A stretch of DNA of 39,395 nucleotides, taken from NCBI RefSeq assembly GCF_937900395.1, contig NZ_CALCDX010000100.1, positions 1 to 39,395 of the forward strand, read 5' to 3'. This DNA is from an uncultured Caulobacter sp. Its GTDB lineage: Bacteria; Pseudomonadota; Alphaproteobacteria; Caulobacterales; Caulobacteraceae. The position numbers and the translations under genes were made by a program. Under the pieces are notes generated by a model. It saw only the letters and a program-made list of their open reading frames with translations, made no database searches and had not been told where the DNA came from. Shown here one piece after another: positions 22,937 through 30,270 of the stretch; the first letter of the stretch is position 1; the number at the start of each line of letters is the position of its first letter.

Positions 22937-23710
22937 CTAGCCGCCGCCCGCCTTCAGCGACTCCCATGTGCGGCCGCCGCCCTGCCCCAGGGCCGCGCGT
23001 AGATAGGCCAGGTTGTTGGCGACCTGTTCGGGCGGCAGGTCGGCGCGGGCCAGTTTTTCGGCTTCCGGCAAGCGCCCTTGCAGCCCGACCACCAGGGCCA
23101 GGTTCTGGCGGGCCTGGATGCCGCCCGAGGGCAGGGCGACGGCGCGGCGAAGCTGGGCCTCCGCGCCGGCCAGGTCGCCCTTGGCGGCCAGGTGCATGGC
23201 GTAGTTGGTCAGCGGCGTCGCCTCGTTCGGGGCCAGCGCTAAAGCTTGGCGGTGAGCGGCCTCGGCCTCATCGTCGCGCTGCGCCTGCTCGTAGGCCACG
23301 GCCAGCAGGGTCAGCGGGCGCCAGTCCCTGGGCGACAGGCTGGCGGCCTTGCGCGCCGGTTCGATGGCGTAGAAGCCCTGGCCGCGCGCGATGTGGGCGC
23401 GGGCCAGTTCCAGCAGAAGGGGAGCGTCGTCGGGATGGGCGACAAGCGCCTTGGTCGCGACCTCGGCGGCCTCGTCGTTACGGCCCAAACCCCGCAGCGC
23501 CTGGGCGAGGCCGGCGGCCGCTTCGGCGTCGCCAGCGTTGGCCTGGAACTCCGAGCCCCAGAAGGCCGCGCGGGCCAGCGGGTCCAGCCTGCGGACCTCC
23601 GCGCGCTGCTGGGCGTCGGCCGCCAGGGCCGCGCCGTTCGCGCAAAGGCTCGCCAGCGCCACGACGGCGGGGGCGAGAACGGTTGCGAGGCGCGCGCGCT
23701 TGCGACACAT
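22937..23710 (-). CDS. TPR protein, TadD-like
   Basis: A 257-residue protein with an N-terminal signal peptide (MCRKRARLATVLAPAVVALASLCANGAALA) and about four tetratricopeptide repeats between residues 60 and 220. Examples are AGLAQALRGLGRNDEAAEVATKAL, LLLELARAHIARGQGFYAIEPARKA and LTLLAVAYEQAQRDDEAEAAHRQAL. TadD proteins in Tad loci are exported TPR proteins that help the secretin assemble, so its place beside cpaH makes this likely. The ATG at 23710 is chosen for its GGAGA six bases upstream over one at 23743. It is divergent from the aminopeptidase gene. Confidence 0.75.
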   Translation of the reverse strand: MCRKRARLATVLAPAVVALASLCANGAALAADAQQRAEVRRLDPLARAAFWGSEFQANAGDAEAAAGLAQALRGLGRNDEAAEVATKALVAHPDDAPLLLELARAHIARGQGFYAIEPARKAASLSPRDWRPLTLLAVAYEQAQRDDEAEAAHRQALALAPNEATPLTNYAMHLAAKGDLAGAEAQLRRAVALPSGGIQARQNLALVVGLQGRLPEAEKLARADLPPEQVANNLAYLRAALGQGGGRTWESLKAGGG

Positions 23711-23798
23711 GGAGGAGACGTCTCCGGAAAAGAGCCCGGCCATGATCGGTCTGGGGGCTTAAAGGAAGCGTTAAGCATAATTTTTCGAGAGGCCGCCG

Positions 23799-25208
23799 AT
23801 GTCCGACGCGACGCATCCGATCCTCAGCCAGGCCGAGACCGGCGCTATTCCGGTGCATCCGCTGGCGGAGGGCGAGGTCGAGGCCTTCCTGGCCCGGAAA
23901 CGCGCGCCGGTCAGGACTTTCGCGGCGGCCAACAAGTTCACCGGCAAGTTGGGGCAGGTGCTGGCCGTCCCCGGCGCCAGCGGCGCGGTCGAGCAGGTCC
24001 TGCTGGGAACGGGGGCCGGCCGCGTCGATCCGTCGCTGCTGCGCACCCTGGCCGGCAAGCTGCCCGCCGGCGACTACGCGCTCTCGAAGCTGCCGAAGGG
24101 TCTCGATCCCGAACAGGCGGCCCTGGCCTTCGCGCTCGGGACCTATCGCTTCGACCGCTACAAGAAGCACGGCGAGCCGATCGCCCGCCTGGTCGCGCCC
24201 AAGGGCGTCGACGCCGCCGCCGTCACCGCCATGGCCCACGCCTGCGCCCTGGCCCGCGACATGGTCAACACCCCGGCCAACGACATGGGGCCGCTGCAGA
24301 TCGAGACGATCGCCGGTGAGATCGCCCAGAAGTACGGCGCGACCCTGTCGGTCGTGCGCGGCGACGACCTGCTGAAGGAGAACTACCCGGCCGTCCACGC
24401 GGTCGGCCGCGCCGCTGCGGCCTCGCGCGCGCCGCGGATGATCGAGGTGACCTGGGGGGATCCCTCGCACCCGGTGCTCGCCCTGGTCGGCAAAGGCGTG
24501 GTGTTCGACACCGGCGGCCTCGACATCAAGCCCTCGGCCGGCATGCGGCTGATGAAGAAGGACATGGGCGGCGCCGCCCACGCCCTGGCGCTCGGTCGGA
24601 TGGTCATGGAGGCTAATCTCCCGGTGCGCCTCGTCATCCTGACGCCGGTGGTCGAGAACGCCATCAGCGGCGACGCCATGCGGCCGGGCGACGTGCTTCA
24701 GACCCGCGCGGGCCTGACCGTCGAGGTCGGCAACACCGACGCGGAAGGCCGCCTGATCCTGGCCGACGCCCTGACCCGCGCGGCCGAGCTGAAGCCCGCC
24801 CTGACCCTCGATTTCGCCACCCTGACAGGGGCGGCGCGCATCGCCATGGGGCCGTTCGTGATCCCCTTCTGGACCCCCGACGACAAGCTGGCCGGCCAGA
24901 TCGAGGCGGCGTCCAAGGCCGTGGCCGATCCGCTGTGGCGGCTGCCTTTGACCGAGGCCTATCGCGACGCCCTCGACAGCGACATCGCCGACCTGAAGAA
25001 CGACCCGGACGGCTGGGCCCAGGCGGGGGCCACCACGGCGGCCCTGTTCCTGCAGCGCTTCGCCCCATCTGGTGACGACATCGGCCCCTGGGCGCACTTC
25101 GACGTCTTCGCCTGGAACCCCAAGAGCCGGCCCGGCTATCCGGTGGGGGCCGAGGTTCAGGCGATCCGCGCCGCCTTCGCCATGCTGCGCGCGCGGTTCG
25201 CCCGATGA
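23799..25208 (+). CDS. Leucyl aminopeptidase family protein (M17)
   Basis: A 469-residue cytosolic metallo-aminopeptidase. The C-terminal catalytic domain has LVGKGVVFDTGGLDIKP (about 230-245), MKKDMGGAA (metal-binding Lys/Asp) and the M17 signature NTDAEGRL at 312-319. The family removes N-terminal residues from peptides and uses two divalent metals. The N-terminal domain (about 1-150) is typical of the shorter alphaproteobacterial branch rather than PepA. It overlaps the NlpC/P60 gene by four bases (ATGA), so the two are translated together, perhaps for cell-wall peptide recycling (inferred). Confidence 0.9.
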   Translation: MSDATHPILSQAETGAIPVHPLAEGEVEAFLARKRAPVRTFAAANKFTGKLGQVLAVPGASGAVEQVLLGTGAGRVDPSLLRTLAGKLPAGDYALSKLPKGLDPEQAALAFALGTYRFDRYKKHGEPIARLVAPKGVDAAAVTAMAHACALARDMVNTPANDMGPLQIETIAGEIAQKYGATLSVVRGDDLLKENYPAVHAVGRAAAASRAPRMIEVTWGDPSHPVLALVGKGVVFDTGGLDIKPSAGMRLMKKDMGGAAHALALGRMVMEANLPVRLVILTPVVENAISGDAMRPGDVLQTRAGLTVEVGNTDAEGRLILADALTRAAELKPALTLDFATLTGAARIAMGPFVIPFWTPDDKLAGQIEAASKAVADPLWRLPLTEAYRDALDSDIADLKNDPDGWAQAGATTAALFLQRFAPSGDDIGPWAHFDVFAWNPKSRPGYPVGAEVQAIRAAFAMLRARFAR

Positions 25209-26041
25209 GCTCCGGTGATCGCCGCCTGACATTGCTGCGCGACGGCCTCGCGGACCGCCGGCTGGAGGGCCTGGTCGCCGCGGACCGCTTCGCCGGCGTG
25301 ACCCCCATGCAGGTCAGCGCCCCGGCCGCCAGCTTGCGCAAGGCCGCCGCGCTGGACGCCGAGCAGGAAGACCAGGTGCTGTTCGGCGAGACGTTCGACG
25401 TCTTGTTCGAGACCGACGCGTTCGCCTTCGGCCAGGCGCGCCGCGACCGCTATGTCGGCTATGTGCCGATCGAGGCCCTGTCGGCGCCGGTCCTGACGCC
25501 CGAGCATCGGGTCAGCGCCCTGCGGACCTACGCCTTCGCCGAGCCGGACATCAAGTCGGCCATCGTCGGCCTCTACAGTCTGAACGCCCTGGTCACGGTC
25601 CAGGCGCGGGAAGGGCGCTTCGCGAAGGGCGCGCGAACGGGCTGGTTCGTCGAGCATCACCTGGCCCCGATCGGCCGCTTCGAACCCGACTATGTCGCGA
25701 TCGCCGAGCGGTTCCTGGGCGCGCCCTATCAGTGGGGCGGTCGCGAGAGCCTGGGTCTCGACTGCTCGGGCCTGATCCAGCAGGCGCTCTACGCCTGCGG
25801 CCGGGCCTGCCCGCGCGACACCGATATGCAGCGCGGCTTCTTCCCGGAGATCGCCGAGGCCGATCGCCGGCGCGGCGACCTCGTCTTCTGGAAGGGCCAC
25901 GTGGCGATCCTGCTCGACCGCGACACCATCCTCCACGCCAACGCCCACCACATGGCCGTGGCGATCGAGCCGCTGAGCGAGGCGATCATTCGCATCGAGG
26001 CGGCCGGCGTCGGCGCGCCGCTGGGCTATCGGCGAGTTTAG
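25205..26041 (+). CDS. NlpC/P60 (C40) family cell-wall hydrolase
   Basis: A 278-residue protein. Residues about 20-155 are SH3-like (VLFGETFDVLFETDAFAFGQA, YVGYVPIEAL) and the C-terminal NlpC/P60 domain (about 160-275) has the catalytic Cys187 in LDCSGLIQQAL, His232 in KGHVAILLD and His244 in ILHANAHHM. Such enzymes cleave between D-gamma-glutamyl and diaminopimelate in wall peptides. There is no signal peptide. With the coupled M17 aminopeptidase, a role on recycled or imported muropeptides in the cytosol is plausible. Start ATG at 25205 within the previous gene. Confidence 0.88.
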   Translation: MSSGDRRLTLLRDGLADRRLEGLVAADRFAGVTPMQVSAPAASLRKAAALDAEQEDQVLFGETFDVLFETDAFAFGQARRDRYVGYVPIEALSAPVLTPEHRVSALRTYAFAEPDIKSAIVGLYSLNALVTVQAREGRFAKGARTGWFVEHHLAPIGRFEPDYVAIAERFLGAPYQWGGRESLGLDCSGLIQQALYACGRACPRDTDMQRGFFPEIAEADRRRGDLVFWKGHVAILLDRDTILHANAHHMAVAIEPLSEAIIRIEAAGVGAPLGYRRV

Positions 26042-26050
26042 GAGCTCTCT

Positions 26051-26160
26051 TCCTCCCCCGTGAAACGGGGGAGGGGGACCGCGAAGCGGTGGAGGGGGCC
26101 GCCCCCTCCGTCACGTCGCTTCGCGCCGCGACACCTCCCCCGTTTCACGGGGGAAGAGGA
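26051..26160. repeat. Intergenic palindromic element, family B-related copy 3
   Basis: The ends are CCTCCCCCGTGAAACGGGGGAGG and the inverted match (CTCCCCCGTTTCACGGGGG). An inner block pairs GACCGCGAAGCGGT with a GTCGCTTCGCGCCGCGAC hairpin. The design is that of the 4029 and 8826 elements, but with GTGAAAC in the loop. It lies just after the NlpC/P60 gene. Confidence 0.82.
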
Positions 26161-26164
26161 AGAC

Positions 26165-26257
26165 CTACTTCGTCGGCCACTGCGCCAGCCAGTCGACGAT
26201 CGACTGCGGGGTCATGTGGCGGGCGTCGGTCAGGGCGAAAATCCCTGGCTCGGCCAT
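26165..26257 (-). pseudogene. Short coding-like 3' remnant or 30-aa ORF
   Basis: The minus strand encodes 30 residues, MAEPGIFALTDARHMTPQSIVDWLAQWPTK, wedged between the cycM terminator and a repeat element. From about residue 6 on, third codon positions are almost all G or C, as in real genes here; the first codons are not. The amphipathic ending looks like a protein C-terminus. It lacks a ribosome site, since the ATG directly abuts the terminator's T-tract. The best reading is the 3' remnant of a lost gene, but a microprotein is not excluded. I do not recognise the parent family. Confidence 0.35.
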
Positions 26258-26260
26258 AGG

Positions 26261-26292
26261 AAAAGGGCCGCGAAGAAAACTTCGCGGCCCTT
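26261..26292 (-). terminator. Rho-independent terminator of cycM
   Basis: A 13-base perfect stem (AAGGGCCGCGAAG and its complement) closes a four-base loop, and on the minus strand it runs into TTTTCC. It lies 41 bases after the cycM stop and would end that leftward transcript. Confidence 0.82.
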
Positions 26293-26332
26293 CCTGATTC
26301 AGTGATCGCGCGGCGGGATGGCCGCGAAGCGA

Positions 26333-27016
26333 TCAGGCCTTCGGCGCGGCGGCCGGGGCGGCGGCGGCCGGAGCGGCCGGAGCAGCGCCAGCGGCCGGGG
26401 CGGCGCCTTCAGCCGGAGCGGCGGCGGCGTCGGCCGGAGCGCCAGCGGCCGGAGCGGCGGCGGCGGCCGGACGCGGCGGCGGAACCGGCAGCGTCGAGCC
26501 CAGGCTGTGCAGGTAGGCGATCAGCGCGATGCGATCTTCCGGCTTCTTCAGACCCACGAAGGTCATGTTGGTGCCGGGGACGTCCTTACCGGGCGCCTTC
26601 AGGAAGGTGTACAGGGCGTCGTAGTCCCAGATAGCCTGCTTGCCCGCGAAGTCCTTCATCGCGCCCGAATAGTTGAAGCCCGGGTGCGCGGCCGGCTTGC
26701 GACCCACCACGTCCCACAGGCCGGGGCCGGTGGAGTTGGCGTTCGACGCGTCCAGCTTGTGGCAGGCGGCGCACTTGGCCGACACGGCCTGGCCCGCGGC
26801 CACATTGGCCGGCGTCAGCACGGCGTTCCAATCCGGCGGGGTGTCCTCGGCCGCGGCGGCGCCGCCCGGACCCTCTTCCTGGACCGCGATCTCGTAGCCG
26901 GCCTTTTCGACTTCAGTCTTCTTGAAGACGATGTCCGACGCTTCCCGCAGACCGAAAATAACGAGGCCGGTCAGCAGCACGCCGCCAGCGATCTTGTTGA
27001 ACGTCAGGTCGCTCAT
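26333..27016 (-). CDS. cycM: Membrane-bound c-type cytochrome (CycM type)
   Basis: A 227-residue monohaem cytochrome held by an uncleaved N-terminal helix (about 8-24, KIAGGVLLTGLVIFGLR). The haem motif CAACH is at 82-86 and the likely axial methionine is Met151 in GTNMTFVGLK; TGPGLWDVVGR and FNYSGAMK are class-I cytochrome c landmarks. In alphaproteobacteria CycM carries electrons between the bc1 complex and the aa3-type oxidase in the inner membrane. After about residue 178 an Ala/Pro-rich tail of some 50 residues is added, likely disordered. The ATG at 27016 follows AAGG; an in-frame ATG at 27088 gives non-family sequence. It is divergent from kdsB. Confidence 0.88.
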   Translation of the reverse strand: MSDLTFNKIAGGVLLTGLVIFGLREASDIVFKKTEVEKAGYEIAVQEEGPGGAAAAEDTPPDWNAVLTPANVAAGQAVSAKCAACHKLDASNANSTGPGLWDVVGRKPAAHPGFNYSGAMKDFAGKQAIWDYDALYTFLKAPGKDVPGTNMTFVGLKKPEDRIALIAYLHSLGSTLPVPPPRPAAAAAPAAGAPADAAAAPAEGAAPAAGAAPAAPAAAAPAAAPKA

Positions 27017-27174
27017 CTCAGCCTTGTCAGCCTCTTGCCAGCCCGCCCGATGGCGGGCTCGAATTCCCCGACGCGCGAGAGGCCGCAAGCGAGTCCCCGA
27101 CGCGCGTCATGTTGCGCTCGCGTCTCTTACACGCTACCGCCCCTCGCGCAACCGGGCAGCAAAGATTTGAGGCC

Positions 27175-27906
27175 ATGAACCCTATCGTCCTGATCCCCGC
27201 GCGGATGGCGGCGACCCGCCTTCCGGGCAAGCCGCTGGCCGATATCGGCGGGCTTCCGATGATCGTCCGGGTGCTGAACCAGGCGCGCGATGCGGCGATT
27301 GGTCCCGTGGCCGTGGCGGCGGGCGATCCCGAAATCGTCGAGGCGGTTCAAAAGGCTGGCGGGACGGCGATTCTGACCGATCCCGACCTGCCGTCCGGCT
27401 CCGACCGGATCCTGGCGGCCCTGGCCGAACTCGATCCGGGGTTCGCGCACGACGTGGTGATCAATCTACAAGGCGACATGCCCTTCGTCGATCCGGCGGT
27501 GCTGTCGGATTGCGCGCGAATACTTAAGGAATTTGGCGACGCCGACATCGCCACCGTCGTGGCCCCCGAAGCCTCGCCCGCCGATCGCAGCAACCCCGAC
27601 GTGGTCAAGGCCGTCCTGGCCATGGAAGAGGACGGCCAGAGCGGCCGGGCGCTCTATTTCACCCGCTCGACGCTCTATGGCGACGGCCCCGTCTGGCGCC
27701 ACATCGGCATCTACGGCTATCGCCGCGAGGCGCTGGAAGCCTTCAACGCCGCCGCCCCGTCGCCCCTCGAAAAGCGCGAGAAACTGGAGCAGCTGCGCGC
27801 CATGGAGCTGGGCCTGACCATCCGCGCGGCGGTCGCCAAGACCGCCCCGATCTCAGTCGACAATCCCTCCGACCTCGAGGCGGCCCGCGCGGCCGCCGGA
27901 AAGTAA
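27175..27906 (+). CDS. kdsB: 3-deoxy-manno-octulosonate cytidylyltransferase
   Basis: A 243-residue cytosolic enzyme that activates Kdo with CTP to CMP-Kdo for lipopolysaccharide core synthesis. IVLIPARMAATRLPGKPLADI at the N-terminus is the nucleotide-binding signature. SGSDRI near residue 74, NLQGDMPF near 98 and the HIGIYGYRREAL block near 179 are family landmarks. The length is normal. The ATG at 27175 follows GAGG and gives the standard start; the longer frame from 27109 covers the promoter region shared with cycM. pheA begins four bases after its stop, so the two are co-transcribed. Confidence 0.93.
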   Translation: MNPIVLIPARMAATRLPGKPLADIGGLPMIVRVLNQARDAAIGPVAVAAGDPEIVEAVQKAGGTAILTDPDLPSGSDRILAALAELDPGFAHDVVINLQGDMPFVDPAVLSDCARILKEFGDADIATVVAPEASPADRSNPDVVKAVLAMEEDGQSGRALYFTRSTLYGDGPVWRHIGIYGYRREALEAFNAAAPSPLEKREKLEQLRAMELGLTIRAAVAKTAPISVDNPSDLEAARAAAGK

Positions 27907-27910
27907 GTCC

Positions 27911-28762
27911 ATGAGCATCCTCAAGAAGATCGCCTTCCAGGGCGAACCCGGCGCCAACAGCCACGAGGCGTGCCGGACCTACTTCCCAGACTACGAGGCC
28001 TATCCCTGCAAGACCTTCGAGGAGGCCTTCGAGGCGATCAAGACCGGCGTCGCGGCGCTGGGCATGATCCCGATCGAGAACTCGATCGCCGGCCGGGTCG
28101 CCGACGTGCACCACCTGCTGCCGGCCTCGGGCCTGAAGATCATCGGCGAGCGCTTCAAGCCGATCCGCTTCCAGCTGATGGCCAACAAGGGCGTCAAGCT
28201 GGCCGACATCAAGACCGTGGCCTCGATGCCGATCGCGCTCAGCCAGTGCCGCAATAGCCTGAAGAAGTTGGGCGTCGCCACCGAGGCGGCCGGCGACACG
28301 GCCGGCGCGGCCAAGGACCTGGCGGCCAAGCCCGACCCGACGCGCGGCGCGGTCGCCCCGGCCCTGGCGGCCGAGATCTATGGCCTCGACATCCTGGCCC
28401 GCGACATCGAGGACGAGCGCCACAACACCACCCGCTTCCTGGTGATGACGGCCGACAAGAACCCCGAGCCGCCGCCGTTCACCCACCGCTGCGTGACCAG
28501 CTTCGTGTTCCGCGTCCGCAACCTGCCGGCCGCGCTCTACAAGGCGCTGGGCGGCTTCGCGACCAACGGCGTCAACATGACCAAGCTGGAAAGCTACATG
28601 GAGGGCGGCAACTTCACGGCCACCTTCTTCTACGCCGAGGTCGACGGGCGGCCGGAGGATCGCAGCCTGGCGCTGGCCCTGGATGAGCTGAAGTTCTTCT
28701 CGGAGAAGTTCGAGATCCTGGGCGTCTATCCGGCGGACCCGTTCCGGGATCGCGGGGCGTAG
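27911..28762 (+). CDS. pheA: Prephenate dehydratase
   Basis: A 283-residue cytosolic enzyme turning prephenate into phenylpyruvate in phenylalanine synthesis. It is the monofunctional type: no chorismate mutase domain precedes it. The catalytic domain (about 5-185) begins IAFQGEPGANSH and ends with the essential NTTRF motif. The ACT regulatory domain (about 195-275) has GFATNGVNMTKLESY, the loop that binds phenylalanine for feedback inhibition. It follows kdsB by four bases, a link without an obvious metabolic reason. A GC-rich hairpin-like stretch lies between it and the MAPEG gene. Confidence 0.94.
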   Translation: MSILKKIAFQGEPGANSHEACRTYFPDYEAYPCKTFEEAFEAIKTGVAALGMIPIENSIAGRVADVHHLLPASGLKIIGERFKPIRFQLMANKGVKLADIKTVASMPIALSQCRNSLKKLGVATEAAGDTAGAAKDLAAKPDPTRGAVAPALAAEIYGLDILARDIEDERHNTTRFLVMTADKNPEPPPFTHRCVTSFVFRVRNLPAALYKALGGFATNGVNMTKLESYMEGGNFTATFFYAEVDGRPEDRSLALALDELKFFSEKFEILGVYPADPFRDRGA

Positions 28763-28844
28763 AGCCTCCCCAAACGTCACCATTCCCCATAACGACGTTC
28801 TCTGGTCTCCTTCCCCGGCAAAACAACATCCCGGGGAGGGAGCC

Positions 28845-29261
28845 ATGCAGAGTTCGATGATCGCGCCAGTGATGGCGCTGGTGGCCTGGTCGCTGGTGAT
28901 CTGGTTATGGATGTACGTCCAGCGGATCCCGGCCATGCAGAAGGCGGGGATCAAGCCGCAGGACGCCCGGTTTCCGGGCTCGCTCGACAAGCTGCCCGAC
29001 GCCGCGCGCCAGGCGGCCGACAATTACAACCACCTGATGGAGCAGCCGACGATCTTCTACGCGGCGGCGCTGGCTATCCAGGTCGCCGGTCACGCCGACG
29101 ACATGGCCGTCCGCCTGGCCTGGGCCTATGTCGGCCTGCGCGTCCTGCACAGCCTGGTGCAGGTCAGCATCAACCTGGTGGCCATCCGCTTCCTGGTCTT
29201 CGCCGTGTCGACCGGCGTGCTGGCGGGGATGGTCGTGCGGGAGATGATGCGGCTGATCTAG
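28845..29261 (+). CDS. MAPEG family membrane protein
   Basis: A 138-residue protein with four membrane helices in the pattern of the MAPEG family (membrane-associated eicosanoid and glutathione metabolism). NYNHLMEQPTIFYAAALAIQ is the conserved glutathione-binding-type block (RxxxNxxE..P) and YVGLRVLHSLVQ the third helix. Bacterial members are often glutathione S-transferase-like, but this was not shown for this subgroup. A GGAGGGAG ribosome site precedes the ATG at 28845. It is likely a separate unit 82 bases after pheA. Confidence 0.82.
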   Translation: MQSSMIAPVMALVAWSLVIWLWMYVQRIPAMQKAGIKPQDARFPGSLDKLPDAARQAADNYNHLMEQPTIFYAAALAIQVAGHADDMAVRLAWAYVGLRVLHSLVQVSINLVAIRFLVFAVSTGVLAGMVVREMMRLI

Positions 29262-29273
29262 CGAGCCGCCAAA

Positions 29274-29413
29274 CCCCTCTCTCTTAGAGAGAGGGAGGGC
29301 CCGTCGCGAAGCGATGGGAGGGTGAGAGGTTTCGACGCTGGCCGGCGAGCCGGCACGCCGTTGAACCTCGTAACCTCTCACCCCAACCCTCTCTCAGAGA
29401 GAGAGGGAGCCCG
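29274..29413. repeat. Intergenic palindromic element, family C
   Basis: The left end CCCTCTCTCTTAGAGAGAGGGAGG is inversely matched at the right end (CCCTCTCTCAGAGAGAGAGGG). Inside, GGGTGAGAGGTT pairs with AACCTCTCACCC, so almost 50 bases on each side can fold together. A smaller hairpin (GTCGCGAAGCGATGG) sits in the left half. It separates the converging MAPEG and nadC genes. Confidence 0.85.
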
Positions 29414-29421
29414 TTTTGCCG

Positions 29422-30270
29422 CTACTCGGCGTCCAGCCCGATATCCAGCACCGGCGCGGAGTGGGTCAGGGCTCCGACGCTGATCACGTCCACGCCCGTC
29501 TCGGCGATGGCCCGGACGGTCGTCAGGTTCACGCCGCCCGAGGCCTCCAGCACCGCGCGGCCCTTGGCGAGGCGCACGGCGGTCTTCAGGTCGTCGAGGC
29601 TGAAATTGTCCAGCATGACGACGTCGGGGCCGTGCTTCAGGGCCTCTTCCAGCTGGTCCAGGCCGTCGACCTCGACCTCGACCTTCACGAGGTGGCCGGC
29701 GTGGGCGCGGGCGCGGCGGACGGCTTCGCCGACGCCGCCGCAGGCGGCGACGTGGTTGTCCTTGATCAGGATGGCGTCATCCAGGCCAAAGCGGTGGTTG
29801 ACCCCGCCGCCGCAGCGGACGGCGTATTTCTCCAGCGCCCGCAAGCCTGGCGTGGTCTTGCGGGTGTCGACGATGGTCGCGCTCGTACCCTCGACCAGGC
29901 GGACGTAAGACCGCGTCAGGGTGGCGATGCCCGACAGGCGGCCCAAGAGGTTCAGGCCCGTGCGCTCGGCGGCCAGCACGGCGCGGGCGTTTCCCTCGGC
30001 GCGGGCCAGAATCGCGCCCGGCGCGGCGTCGGCGCCGTCGGGCGTGACGACCTCGAAGCTTGCGGTCGTGTCCAGGGCGGCCAGAGCCAAGCGCGCGCAG
30101 GAAAGACCGGAAACCCGCCCATCCTGCCGGCTGGCCCAGACCACGGACAGGCGGGCGTCCGGATCGATGCAGGCCTGGCCGGTGATGTCGCCGGCGCGGC
30201 CCAGATCCTCGGCCAGGGCGTGGTCGACGATCGGGCGGACGAGAATGTCGTCGGGAGGAACGATGCTCAT
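29422..30270 (-). CDS. nadC: Nicotinate-nucleotide pyrophosphorylase (quinolinate phosphoribosyltransferase)
   Basis: A 282-residue cytosolic enzyme that joins quinolinate and PRPP to give nicotinate mononucleotide, the third step of de novo NAD synthesis. Landmarks are ALAEDLGRAGDITG, ERTGLNLLGRLSGIAT, VDTRKTTPGLRALEKYAVRCGGGVNHRFGL (the RKTTPG phosphate-binding segment) and KDNHVA. EASGGVNLTTVRAIAETGVDVISVGALTHS near the C-terminus completes the barrel. Its ATG overlaps the nadB stop by four bases, so it is translated with nadB. Confidence 0.95.
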   Translation of the reverse strand: MSIVPPDDILVRPIVDHALAEDLGRAGDITGQACIDPDARLSVVWASRQDGRVSGLSCARLALAALDTTASFEVVTPDGADAAPGAILARAEGNARAVLAAERTGLNLLGRLSGIATLTRSYVRLVEGTSATIVDTRKTTPGLRALEKYAVRCGGGVNHRFGLDDAILIKDNHVAACGGVGEAVRRARAHAGHLVKVEVEVDGLDQLEEALKHGPDVVMLDNFSLDDLKTAVRLAKGRAVLEASGGVNLTTVRAIAETGVDVISVGALTHSAPVLDIGLDAE

